Source: Streptomyces sp. NRRL F-5122 (GTDB lineage Bacteria; Actinomycetota; Actinomycetes; Streptomycetales; Streptomycetaceae). From it: DNA of 38,501 nt. Within the stretch, counting starts at the first letter, position 1, and each line of letters begins with the position of its first letter. The notes below the pieces were generated by a model. That model ran no database searches, was not told the origin of the DNA, and saw only the letters and a program-made list of their open reading frames with translations. The translations under genes and the position numbers were made by a program. Where the stretch lies: positions 1 through 38,501 of the forward strand of contig NZ_LMWH01000262.1 of NCBI RefSeq assembly GCF_001507435.1, given 5' to 3'. Positions 7,264 through 14,244 of this stretch are shown in pieces.

Positions 7264-8057
7264 TCAGGCTGCGTCGAGGAAGGGCTGTTGCCAGGGCAGG
7301 AGGCTGGCCAGAACGCGGGTACGCCAGCGCAGGGCGTAGTCGAGGCAGTTGGCACAGTTCTTGTGTGTATGGCCGGGCAGCGGTGGCCTGCGGCGGGCGT
7401 GATAGCTCCACGCCGCGGAGTCGGCTGACGCGAGCAGATGGCCGACCCGTTCCAGTCCCAGCGTCTTGAAGCCGAAGCCATGCAGATTCAGCCCTCGCGC
7501 AGCCATCGCAGTCACGATGGCCGCTCCCTCGCGGGTGGACTGAAGGCGGCAGACCGAGCCGAGCCCGACCGTGGGTTCGCGGGTCAAGTCGACCCCGGCC
7601 CGCTCGTACAGTTCCGCGCACCATTCGTAGTCCGCGACCGTCCGCCCCTGAAGGACAGGGGCTATCCGCAACTCGGGGGCGAGGAGTGCAGTTCCAGGAA
7701 GTTGGCGACGGTGCGGCGGATGTGTTCCGGCACGCTGAGGTGGGTGCCGACGAAGACGTTCGGCCCGGCCGTGCCGCCGTGGATGATGAGGTCCTCACAC
7801 ATCCAGTCCTGCGGGGCCGCCCAGTCGTAGGGGCCGACGCATTCCCAGATGCGGCGCAGGTCCTCGATGTACTGGCGTGGGGTGCGCGTCCATCGGCCGT
7901 GGCGCTGGAGCTCCGAGAAGCCGCCGGAGTCCACCGCGTACGGGCCGCGCGCCTCATCCAGCTTGACCGCGTTGACGAAGTGTTCGGACTTCAGGAACAG
8001 CGGCACCTTGGTCAGCCGGACCCAGTGGCGTTTGTGGGTGGTCAGGTAGAAGCGCAA
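7264..8057 (-). pseudogene. queuine tRNA-ribosyltransferase-like (DpdA/DUF7221-type) gene, frameshifted
   Basis: Two adjacent reading frames together encode about 264 residues of a TGT-fold protein. The first (start TTG 8057, after GAGGGGG) gives RFYLTTHKRHW, the active-site-like AVDSGGFSEL and APQDWMCE. The second gives IAPVLQGRTVADY, VGLGSVCR, LHGFGFKT and the cysteine motif HKNCANCL. The frames meet at a C5 run near 7680. Adding one C gives the continuous reading SSPPELRIAPVLQG, so a base was lost (C6 to C5), or this is a sequencing error. TGT-fold proteins exchange guanine for 7-deazaguanines in tRNA or, as DpdA, in DNA. No deazapurine synthesis genes are nearby, so the role is unclear. 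Confidence 0.72.
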
Positions 8058-8068
8058 GCTGTGCCCCC

Positions 8069-8530
8069 TCAGCCGTGGAAGTGGTTGCGCTTGATGACGG
8101 CCTTGCGGATATTGACCGTGGTCCCGCCGCGGTGGCCGCTCGCGCTGAAGACCTGTACGGCGATGAAGCCGCCGATGATGACGGCGGCGAGGATGACGAG
8201 TTGGGTAATGAGCGCGGTCAGGGCGGTGATGAACGCGGTCAGCAGGAACAGCCCGCCACACACAGCGAGGAACCCGACACCTCCGAGCGCGATGTTCACG
8301 GCCGCGCGGGAGACGGGCGGCTTGGCGGTGACCGGCTCCGGCTGCATGGGGCTGAGCGCGTAGCCGGTGACGACCCGGCCGTCGGGCAGGACGATGCTCG
8401 CCACAGCCGGGATGCCCTGAGGCTGTACAGCCGTAAGCGGCATGGCCTGCGCGGGCATGATCGGGGCGGGGTGATGGACTTCCACGGCCGCCGTGTCGTA
8501 CGCGGCGAGGTGGCGGGTAGGTTCGTTCAT
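8069..8530 (-). CDS. membrane protein of transfer region (SpdB/DUF6251-like)
   Basis: This 153-residue protein has a Pro-rich cytoplasmic N-terminus (1-80), including ASIVLPDGRVVTGYAL. Two hydrophobic segments follow (about 82-103 and 105-132, GGVGFLAVCGGLFLLTAFIT and LITQLVILAAVIIGGFIAVQ). A short polar tail ends KAVIKRNHFHG. The layout matches small proteins near traB in AICEs thought to help plasmid spread along mycelium. The ATG at 8530 follows GGGGAG. It lies 11 bases upstream of the DpdA-like gene. The spread role is inference from position. Confidence 0.6.
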   Translation of the reverse strand: MNEPTRHLAAYDTAAVEVHHPAPIMPAQAMPLTAVQPQGIPAVASIVLPDGRVVTGYALSPMQPEPVTAKPPVSRAAVNIALGGVGFLAVCGGLFLLTAFITALTALITQLVILAAVIIGGFIAVQVFSASGHRGGTTVNIRKAVIKRNHFHG

Positions 8531-8545
8531 GGTCAGTCTCCCCTG

Positions 8546-8740
8546 TCAGTTGCCGAGGGCGGACAGGGCGTCGGCGGACGCCTGCACGAGGTTGTGGATG
8601 GGCTCGTAGGCGCCGGTCCCGGCGACGAAGAACCCGAACAGGAACAGCACCAGGGCAGCGCCGCCCCCGGCGGACTTGGTCTTGACGGCGAGGGCGGAGG
8701 CGGCGCCGAACAGCAGTACGGCGGAGATGTTGAGGATCAC
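8546..8740 (-). CDS. small two-helix membrane protein of transfer region
   Basis: This probable 64-residue protein starts at GTG 8740 (VILNISAVLLFGAASALAVK). It has two transmembrane segments (about 3-20 and 27-45, with a GGGAALVLFLFGFFVAGTGA core) and a short C-terminal tail. An in-frame extension to 8872 would add 44 basic residues unlike a membrane protein N-terminus, and the ATG at 8872 lies inside a hairpin (8862-8879), so I prefer the shorter form; the ribosome-binding site is weak in either case. The position between the zinc-ribbon and SpdB-like genes suggests a spread function like SpdA; this is inference. Confidence 0.5.
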   Translation of the reverse strand: MILNISAVLLFGAASALAVKTKSAGGGAALVLFLFGFFVAGTGAYEPIHNLVQASADALSALGN

Positions 8741-8861
8741 GGCAGGGAAACTCGCTTCCGGGCGAGGTGGATGGGTGGTTACGCGCTGCGCGCCCCGGGT
8801 GCTGGCAAGTTCGGGGCGATGCGCCGGCGACCGTGCCCGCCTGGCTCCAGCTAGGAGCGGG

Positions 8862-8879
8862 GCCCGTCTCATGACGGGC
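8862..8879 (-). terminator. intra-operon hairpin
   Basis: GCCCGT and ACGGGC enclose a 6-base loop between the zinc-ribbon gene and the next gene. A second small stem (GCTCC/GGAGC) lies beside it. It may attenuate transcription or mark the end of the upstream mRNA. Confidence 0.4.
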
Positions 8880-8896
8880 GGTCGCCGGTCGCTCGT

Positions 8897-9145
8897 TCAA
8901 GCGCTGGCGCGGTAGATGCGGGCCCAGCGGTTGTAGAGCCAGCGGCCGACGCGGATGCGCTTGCCGGTCGCCTTGCAACGGCGGCAGTCCTTGCCGCGCT
9001 TGAGGCGTCCCTTGCGGTCGGTCTTCAGCGCGTGGCCCATGCCGTGGCACGTGCGGCAGTCGCCGAACGGCGAGGCCACACACAGCCCGCCGTAACCGAC
9101 AGTGACGACTATCAGGCAGGCGATAGCAAGGACGATGGGGGTCAT
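8897..9145 (-). CDS. membrane-anchored CxxC zinc-ribbon protein
   Basis: This 82-residue protein has one N-terminal transmembrane helix (about residues 3-24, IVLAIACLIVVTVGYGGLCV). Two CxxC knuckles follow, CRTCHGMGH and CRRCKATGK, resembling half of a DnaJ-type zinc finger, and then a basic tail. Small proteins of this build are frequent between traB and spd genes in AICEs; their function is not known. The ATG at 9145 follows GGAGGG. It is the first gene after the palindromic iteron region behind traB. Confidence 0.65.
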   Translation of the reverse strand: MTPIVLAIACLIVVTVGYGGLCVASPFGDCRTCHGMGHALKTDRKGRLKRGKDCRRCKATGKRIRVGRWLYNRWARIYRASA

Positions 9146-9186
9146 CAGATGCCCTCCGGGCGAGTTTTCGGGGGTTTCTGCAGGTG

Positions 9187-9277
9187 GGGTGCTATCCGCT
9201 AGATCACAGGTGGAAGCGGATATGGGGTGCTAGCGGGGGTGCTACCGGTAGCAGGTGCGGGTGCTACCGGTAGCACC
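9187..9277. repeat. palindromic GGGTGCTA iterons behind traB (clt or operator candidate)
   Basis: GGGTGCTA occurs at 9187, 9225, 9237 and 9259. The last two extend to an identical 17-mer, GGGTGCTACCGGTAGCA (9237-9253 and 9259-9275), with the perfect palindrome TGCTACCGGTAGCA at its centre, extended to 18 bp at 9260-9277. The copies start 22 bases apart. All lie in the 141-base gap between traB's stop and the next start. In related elements the TraB recognition locus clt lies near the 3' end of traB. An operator function is the alternative. Confidence 0.7.
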
Positions 9278-9286
9278 GTGCCGGGC

Positions 9287-11518
9287 CTATGCGGCGCCCG
9301 GTTTCTCGTTACGCTCCGCAATCGCCTTCAGGAGGTCGGCGCGAGCGATCCCGCGCCGGGTGGTGCGGCTCCCGTCGTCGGTCGTCCCCGCCACGTCGCG
9401 GGTCTTGATGCCGTGCGGCTTGAGCGCGGAGGTGACGTTCTCGCCCTTCCAGCCGCCGTAGACGTCAGGGCGCAGTTCGGCGAGGCGGGCGGCGATCCGC
9501 TCGTTCCACACCCGCTCTTCCTTCTCCGGCACCACGGCCGCGACGTCCGCGAGCAGGTCGTAGGACGGGCCCGTGACGACCTCGGGGGCTTCCCCGAGGG
9601 CATAGCCGGACAGGAGTCCGGCCTTGTCCCGCACGGTGCGGGCGCGGGCGGCGACACGCTCGGCAAGGGGCGCGTCCAGGAACGCGCTGGAGACGATCCG
9701 GGCGTCGGAGCCCTCACCGACGAAGTAGTGCAGGCCCTTGTCCCCCCACGCGAACATCGTGGCGCGCACGCCGCGCTTGTAGGAGGACGTGCCCAGCACC
9801 ATGTCGTTCTCGGTCTGGCCCATCACCTTCAGGCAGAAACGCGTGCTGGCGTTCGCGCTGATGCCGGTGGGCAGCGACTTGGCGTCGGGCCGCTGGGTGG
9901 CCAGCAGCAGCACGATCCCGGTGGCGGGACCGCGCTTGACCAGGTCGGTCGCGATCTCCTCGAACTCCTTGCCGTGCTCCGCGTGCTCGAACAGCACCTG
10001 GCACTCATCCACCCCGATCACGATCGGGTGCAGACCCAGGGAGCGCTTGTCGGCGAGCTGGCTGGTCACCTTGGACTCAGGGCAGATATCCCGGGGCAGC
10101 GAGCGGATCACCTTGGTCCGGCGGCGCAGTTCCTCACGCAGGGCACGGAAGTCGCCCAGCGCGTACTGGATCGTCTCGTCTTCCTCGCCGACGCCGTGCC
10201 GGTGGGAGACGGCCTCGCCGACCGGATCGAGGTCTCCAGTGCCCTTCATGTCGTAGGTGTGCAGCTCCGCGCGCGAGTCGAGGGCGGCGATGAGCAGCAG
10301 CAGCCGCAGCAGGAACGTCTTGCCCATGCGGGGAATCGCGCCGATCACCCCGGCGATGAACATCAGGGTGACCGGCACCCAGCGTCCGCGCTGGTCAATG
10401 CCATACGGAATGGCCTTGAACAGGTCGACCGTGCCGGACTTCAGCAGCGGCCATGCGGGCTTCGGGGCGGCCTTGAGGGTCTGGTCACCGACCCACAGCA
10501 CGAGGTGACCGGGGTGTTCCTCCGACTCCGCTTCCGGCCACACGCAGCCCAGCGGCCGGCGCAGGCCGGACGCGAGACGCTCTCGCTTCTCGATCACGTC
10601 CGTGACGGTCACGCCGAAGGGCAGGTTGCCCTCCGCGCGCCAGCCGGGCCCGTCGCGGGTGATCGGGGCGGTGAACTCGAACCCGTCCCAGCCCTTGGCC
10701 TGGGCCTGGTTGATCGCGGGAATGCCGATCGCTCCGAGCGCCCGCAGCACGATGTCCGACGTGAGCTTGGACGCCTTCGGGACTTCCACAGCCCTGTGGA
10801 TAACTGGGGCGTCGGCCTTACGCCCGGCCGCCCCGAGCGCCATCACGACCGCGCCGACCGACACGGCCTGGAGCCAGTCGGGGGCAAGGACGTACAGGGC
10901 GAGCGCGAGGGCGAGGCCGACGAACATGCACAGCACGGCCACCAGGGTGCGCAGCCGCACGCGGCCGTCGCGCTGCCGCGACAGCTTCAGGTACTCGGCC
11001 GCGTCCTCACGCCGGACGGCGGCCAGGCGAATCGGCTCGCCCTCGCGGTCGGCGACCCACCGCATCGTGCCGCCCACGAACCGGGCCAGCCCGGTCGGCG
11101 CCTGCATCGTCAGACGCGCGGCGTACACCGGGGAGCGCAGGGCGTGGTATCCGGCCGCGTGGGTGTAGTGGCGGGCCACCCATGCCGTGGCGGTCTTGAG
11201 TTCGGCGGTCGACCGGAGCCAGGCGGGGACCACGTCCCGGCGCTTGGCGGCGGCGAGCCGACCGAGGTAGCCCGGACCGGCCGCCTTCACGGTCGGAGAG
11301 TCGACCATCACGCGCACACTCGGGTCGGCCGACTCCATCCCCGACCCACCCGGAGCCGAGTCGGGCGACCGGTCGGCGTCGGGTCGAGCGGTCGGGTCGG
11401 CCGACTCCGAGCGGGTCGACCGCGCCTTGTCGAGGTCCACCACCTCGCCCCCGGAGTCGGCGGCCATCTCGGCTTCCAGCCGGTTGAAGAGTTCGTTGTC
11501 GTCGTCGGGGTGCTTCAC
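9287..11518 (-). CDS. traB: TraB-type FtsK/SpoIIIE DNA translocase
   Basis: This 743-residue hexameric translocase would move the element as double-stranded DNA between hyphae. The N-terminus is an acidic, Ser/Asp-rich linker (20-75). Two transmembrane segments lie at about 190-230. The ATPase has Walker A GAIPRMGKT (393-401) and Walker B VIGVDECQ with D504-E505, followed by ATQRPDAKSLP. The C-terminal winged helix (about 670-735) contains the GIARADLLKAI segment expected for DNA-sequence recognition. I chose GTG 11518 (VKHPDDDNEL) because GAAGGA lies at the right spacing and upstream codons look non-coding. A strong hairpin lies upstream, and palindromic iterons follow its stop. Confidence 0.93.
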   Translation of the reverse strand: MKHPDDDNELFNRLEAEMAADSGGEVVDLDKARSTRSESADPTARPDADRSPDSAPGGSGMESADPSVRVMVDSPTVKAAGPGYLGRLAAAKRRDVVPAWLRSTAELKTATAWVARHYTHAAGYHALRSPVYAARLTMQAPTGLARFVGGTMRWVADREGEPIRLAAVRREDAAEYLKLSRQRDGRVRLRTLVAVLCMFVGLALALALYVLAPDWLQAVSVGAVVMALGAAGRKADAPVIHRAVEVPKASKLTSDIVLRALGAIGIPAINQAQAKGWDGFEFTAPITRDGPGWRAEGNLPFGVTVTDVIEKRERLASGLRRPLGCVWPEAESEEHPGHLVLWVGDQTLKAAPKPAWPLLKSGTVDLFKAIPYGIDQRGRWVPVTLMFIAGVIGAIPRMGKTFLLRLLLLIAALDSRAELHTYDMKGTGDLDPVGEAVSHRHGVGEEDETIQYALGDFRALREELRRRTKVIRSLPRDICPESKVTSQLADKRSLGLHPIVIGVDECQVLFEHAEHGKEFEEIATDLVKRGPATGIVLLLATQRPDAKSLPTGISANASTRFCLKVMGQTENDMVLGTSSYKRGVRATMFAWGDKGLHYFVGEGSDARIVSSAFLDAPLAERVAARARTVRDKAGLLSGYALGEAPEVVTGPSYDLLADVAAVVPEKEERVWNERIAARLAELRPDVYGGWKGENVTSALKPHGIKTRDVAGTTDDGSRTTRRGIARADLLKAIAERNEKPGAA

Positions 11519-11545
11519 TGAAGCTTCCTTCTCTGTGGAGGGATG

Positions 11546-11587
11546 CGGGGCCCGGCCGCTGCTTTGGTCGGTTGAGACCGGGCCCCG
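11546..11587 (-). terminator. hairpin upstream of traB
   Basis: GGGGCCCGG (11547-11555) pairs with CCGGGCCCC (11578-11586), plus one closing C-G pair, around a 22-base loop. It lies between the RRQRL gene stop (11595) and the traB ribosome-binding site. It may lower traB expression relative to upstream genes. Confidence 0.55.
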
Positions 11588-11594
11588 TGGCTGG

Positions 11595-11978
11595 TCAGGC
11601 GGCGCGCTGTTCCTCGGGGTAGGCGCAGAGGAGGCACATCCCGAGCGAGGTCGGGATGCAGTAGCTGTAGGTGACCTGGCACGTGGGGCAGGTGCGGCGG
11701 GCGAGCACCGCCAGGGCGAGCGCACCCCACTTGCGCGACGTCATCGGCCGGACCGGCATCGCGCGGTCGACGCGGTAGAGGTAGGCGACCTGCACCCCGG
11801 CCTTGCGGCCCCGGTTGCGGCGCATCACCTGCGCAGCGACCGGCTGTCCGCCCGGCCGCAGACCGGCCGCCCTGAGTTGGCGGCGGGTGGCGTAGCCGTC
11901 CGGGGCGAACCGCCACGGAAAGGTGGGGACTCCGAAACGGGTGCCGGACGGGTCAAAGCACTTGCCGTAGGCGGACAT
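11595..11978 (-). CDS. RRQRL-motif-type zinc-binding protein
   Basis: This 127-residue protein contains TRRQLRAAGLRPGGQPV (about 31-47), a variant of the RRQRL motif that names a small AICE-linked family. A zinc-knuckle-like set follows, with CPTC and CLLC (about 97-100 and 115-118). It is basic and soluble, so nucleic-acid binding is plausible. The ATG at 11978 overlaps the stop of the GGDEF gene as ATGA. The family is common next to traB; its function is unknown. Confidence 0.7.
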   Translation of the reverse strand: MSAYGKCFDPSGTRFGVPTFPWRFAPDGYATRRQLRAAGLRPGGQPVAAQVMRRNRGRKAGVQVAYLYRVDRAMPVRPMTSRKWGALALAVLARRTCPTCQVTYSYCIPTSLGMCLLCAYPEEQRAA

Positions 11979-12628
11979 CAGGCAGCCACCTTCACGACGG
12001 GCACGTCGGTGCGGGCCCCGGTGCGTCCGGCACGGCGTCCAGTGACGGTGGCGAACAGCCGTCCCAACCCAGCCCGGCGAGCTCCGGCGCGGGCTTGCTT
12101 AGCCGCGTACATCGCCTCATCGGCCCGCCGCAGCAGCGCGGAAAGGTCGTCGCCGGGGAAGTCCGTGGTACGCACCCAGCCGAGCGAGACCGTGGTGTGT
12201 ACAGCCGGGTCCTGGCCGTCGACGGGGCGGGCGAGCGAGCCGTGCAGGACGGCGAGCATGTCGGCGGCGGTGCCGTGGTCGTCGATGAGCACGGCGGCGA
12301 ATTCGTCTCCCCCGAGCCGTCCAACCACCCCGGACCGGCCGACGTGGTGAGCGAGCCGTTCCGCGGTCGCCTTCAGCAGCACGTCACCGGCCGCGTGGCC
12401 GAAGGTGTCGTTGATCTCCTTGAAGCGGTCGACGTCGGCCAGCACCACGACCGCCCGCGGGTCGCGCAGCAGGGTGGTGGCCCGGCGGGTGAATGCCTCG
12501 CGAGTCCGCAGCCCGGTCAGCGGGTCACGGCGGGCGACGTTCAGGCGCCGCCGCAGTAACAGCATGTGGGCCGCCCAGCCGGAGGCGACCGGAGCCGCCG
12601 CGGCCAGCATGGTCATCAGGGTGTTCAT
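11978..12628 (-). CDS. GGDEF-domain protein (predicted diguanylate cyclase)
   Basis: This 216-residue protein has a short hydrophobic N-terminus (1-25) and one GGDEF domain (about 35-190). The catalytic motif RLGGDEF is intact (GGDEF 106-110), as are D65/D67 in VVLADVDRFKEIND and the PLTGL start. The inhibitory I-site RxxD is absent: the residues before the motif read GRSGVV. It should therefore make c-di-GMP without product feedback. In Streptomyces c-di-GMP holds back development through BldD, so the element could alter host differentiation to favour transfer; this is inference. It is coupled by ATGA overlaps to genes on both sides. Confidence 0.88.
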   Translation of the reverse strand: MNTLMTMLAAAAPVASGWAAHMLLLRRRLNVARRDPLTGLRTREAFTRRATTLLRDPRAVVVLADVDRFKEINDTFGHAAGDVLLKATAERLAHHVGRSGVVGRLGGDEFAAVLIDDHGTAADMLAVLHGSLARPVDGQDPAVHTTVSLGWVRTTDFPGDDLSALLRRADEAMYAAKQARAGARRAGLGRLFATVTGRRAGRTGARTDVPVVKVAA

Positions 12629-13623
12629 GCCGCTGCCCCCTCGGTCCCCTCGTTGCTGTCGTCGTCGACGGAGTGCAGGCGGCGGCCCTCGGCCCGCTCG
12701 TTCAACAAAAGGTCGCGCAGCACACGGGAGTTGGCAGCAGAGCAGTGCAGCGTGGTTCGGATGGCTTCCGCGTTGATCGCGTCATCGGTCCAGTCGGCCG
12801 TGGCCTGGCGTGCCTCGGCGAGCAGTTCCGCCGGGGTCCGCGGCGCCTTGGCGGTCTTGGCCTTGCCCTTGGTGCTGGCCGGACGCTTCCGCGGCGGTTT
12901 GGGTGCCTCCGGCTTCGGCTCCGCCGCCTGCTGTGGCGGCGCGGGCGGGACGTCCTCGCTCGCCGGGGCCAGCTCGCCCAGCTTCAGCAGCACGCGTTCC
13001 GGGCGCGGGGTCTTTGACCGCCACCGCCTACCGTGCCGCTCCCGCAGCCGAGCGTGGGCCAACTGTCGCTCACGCTCCCGCTTCAGTGCCTCGGAGTAGG
13101 AGGTGATCTCCCACAGCGTCATCCGCCGCCACAGGGCGAACGTCGACAGCGGGGCGAGCATCCAGCGGGAGAACCGCACCTTCTCCATCCGCCGCCCGGT
13201 CGCGGCACCGATCCGTACGGCGTAGACGTGGGCGCCGATCTCGGAGAACACCACCCACAGCAGTGGCATCGTGCCGTGCGCGACCTTCGCCCACAGCGAG
13301 TGTCCGGCGGCGACGTTCAGCCCGCACGTGACCAGCGTCAGCGCCCAGGGCACGAACCGCACCCACGCCAACGCCATATCCATCCGGATCAACAGCAGGT
13401 TGGCCACAGTGAACACCGGAATGGCCACGTCGATGCCAACCGGCAGCATCCACGGCGCGTCGAAGCCCCACCGGGCGGCTGCAGAGGAGACCGCGTCAAA
13501 GGAGGCAATGAGCCCCAGGGCGCCGACTCCGGCCGCGGCTAGCGCGCCCAGTCCGGCAAGGCCCATCTCCGGTTTCGTCAGCGGCGGCACCGCCGGCCGC
13601 GCCGTCTCGGTCGCGGCCGTCAT
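12625..13623 (-). CDS. DUF2637 membrane protein of AICE transfer region
   Basis: This 332-residue protein has an N-terminal DUF2637-type membrane region with about four helices (roughly 20-44, 60-82, 88-108 and 115-135), including MLPVGIDVAIPVFTVANLLL. A basic region follows (150-205), then a Pro/Lys-rich linker (230-265), and a C-terminal helical segment (about 270-320) like a small HTH. Such proteins sit in AICE transfer operons and are thought to act in intramycelial spread (Spd-like). The ATG overlaps the upstream gene stop; its own stop overlaps the GGDEF start. Confidence 0.75.
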   Translation of the reverse strand: MTAATETARPAVPPLTKPEMGLAGLGALAAAGVGALGLIASFDAVSSAAARWGFDAPWMLPVGIDVAIPVFTVANLLLIRMDMALAWVRFVPWALTLVTCGLNVAAGHSLWAKVAHGTMPLLWVVFSEIGAHVYAVRIGAATGRRMEKVRFSRWMLAPLSTFALWRRMTLWEITSYSEALKRERERQLAHARLRERHGRRWRSKTPRPERVLLKLGELAPASEDVPPAPPQQAAEPKPEAPKPPRKRPASTKGKAKTAKAPRTPAELLAEARQATADWTDDAINAEAIRTTLHCSAANSRVLRDLLLNERAEGRRLHSVDDDSNEGTEGAAA

Positions 13624-13919
13624 GCCGCCGCTCCCTTCCGGGAGCTCCGGCGGCGCCCGGCCGGACGCGCCAGCGGGATGACGTTAAATAGCTCCGGGGC
13701 GTGGGCCTCGATCACCTCGGCGGCAATGCGGGCCACGTCGTCCGGCAGGTAGCGGTACTCGGGGTCAGCAAGGATGTCGCGTGCCGCGTCCAGACGGGCC
13801 GCGCGCTCGTCATCCGTCTCACCCTCAACCCCGAGCCACAGCTCAACCGGCGTGCCAAGGGCCAGTTCCACAAAGTCCTCAGCGGATACAGCCTGTTGAT
13901 GGCCGACGTACGTACGCAT
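13620..13919 (-). CDS. first gene of leftward transfer operon, hypothetical
   Basis: This 99-residue protein starts MRTYVGHQQAVSAEDFVELA, is acidic through the middle (GETDDERAARLDAARDILAD) and ends in a basic tail (RRRSSRKG). I recognise no function. AGGAG lies upstream of the ATG at 13919, and a copy of the 52-bp repeat precedes it, exactly as for the primase/polymerase gene. It is coupled to the DUF2637 gene by ATGA. Being first in the operon, it may be a small regulator or an adaptor. Confidence 0.65.
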   Translation of the reverse strand: MRTYVGHQQAVSAEDFVELALGTPVELWLGVEGETDDERAARLDAARDILADPEYRYLPDDVARIAAEVIEAHAPELFNVIPLARPAGRRRSSRKGAAA

Positions 13920-13939
13920 GGTGCTCTCCTGAATCGAAG

Positions 13940-13991
13940 GGGCAGGGAGAACCGCGGCGGCGGGCGACCTTGCTGGGGAGTCCCGCCGCCG
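13940..13991 (-). repeat. 52-bp exact repeat, copy 2 (leader hairpin)
   Basis: This is identical over 52 bases to 6727-6778 and again lies just upstream of the ribosome-binding site of a minus-strand gene. The stem is 9 bp here because the flanking bases differ. It sits inside the leader between the promoter at about 14090 and the gene start at 13919. Confidence 0.8.
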
Positions 13992-14031
13992 GGCAGTGAT
14001 TGTGCAGGTCAGGACAGCCGTAGCCGCCCCA

Positions 14032-14056
14032 TTCAGGCATGCGATACATGCTTGAA
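14032..14056. promoter_or_regulatory. operator dyad at transfer-operon start
   Basis: TTCAGGCATG and CATGCTTGAA form a 10-bp inverted repeat (9 of 10 paired) around a 5-base spacer. It lies just downstream of the predicted minus-strand -10, at about +4 to +28. This is where a repressor would block transfer-operon transcription. The likely binders are the tandem-GntR protein or the DUF5919-type HTH protein encoded nearby. Confidence 0.6.
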
Positions 14057-14066
14057 CATGTCTCTC

Positions 14067-14095
14067 ACAGTGGCGCGCCCGATTACGACTGTCAA
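14067..14095 (-). promoter_or_regulatory. promoter of the leftward transfer operon
   Basis: On the minus strand a perfect -35 TTGACA (14095-14090) is followed after 17 bases by CACTGT (14072-14067), giving an expected start near 14060. It faces the operon beginning at 13919. Confidence 0.55.
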
Positions 14096-14166
14096 GTCCT
14101 TCGCTGCTTTCAGGTCGCCCTGCGACGTGACATCAGGTTGCCGCTCAGAGGCAGGACGAAGTGACC

Positions 14167-14229
14167 ACGTCCCTGGACGACTTGGGACGTCCTCGCTAGC
14201 GTTCAGTAGGTCATGTACGTCCCTGGACG
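14167..14229. repeat. repeated ACGTCCCTGGACG sites before regulator gene
   Basis: ACGTCCCTGGACG occurs at 14167-14179 and 14217-14229, 50 bases apart, with an inverted half-site GGGACGTCC at 14184-14192. The second copy ends 15 bases before the ATG at 14245, so bound protein would block translation or transcription. Autoregulation by the encoded HTH protein is the simplest reading. The region 13920-14244 has no gene. Confidence 0.6.
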
Positions 14230-14244
14230 TCCCCGGGAGTTGGT

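Noticed and set aside
7662..9083. 473-codon minus-strand open frame
   Set aside because: Only its last 130 residues (DpdA-like part) are real; the upstream part is out of frame with the membrane genes and Arg/Pro-rich.
9606..9613. CCGGACAG within traB
   Set aside because: A single copy without neighbours; expected by chance and explained by the coding sequence.
9227..11521. 764-codon plus-strand open frame opposite traB
   Set aside because: It is the antisense shadow of traB; low-complexity Gly/Val/Arg composition and no recognisable domain.
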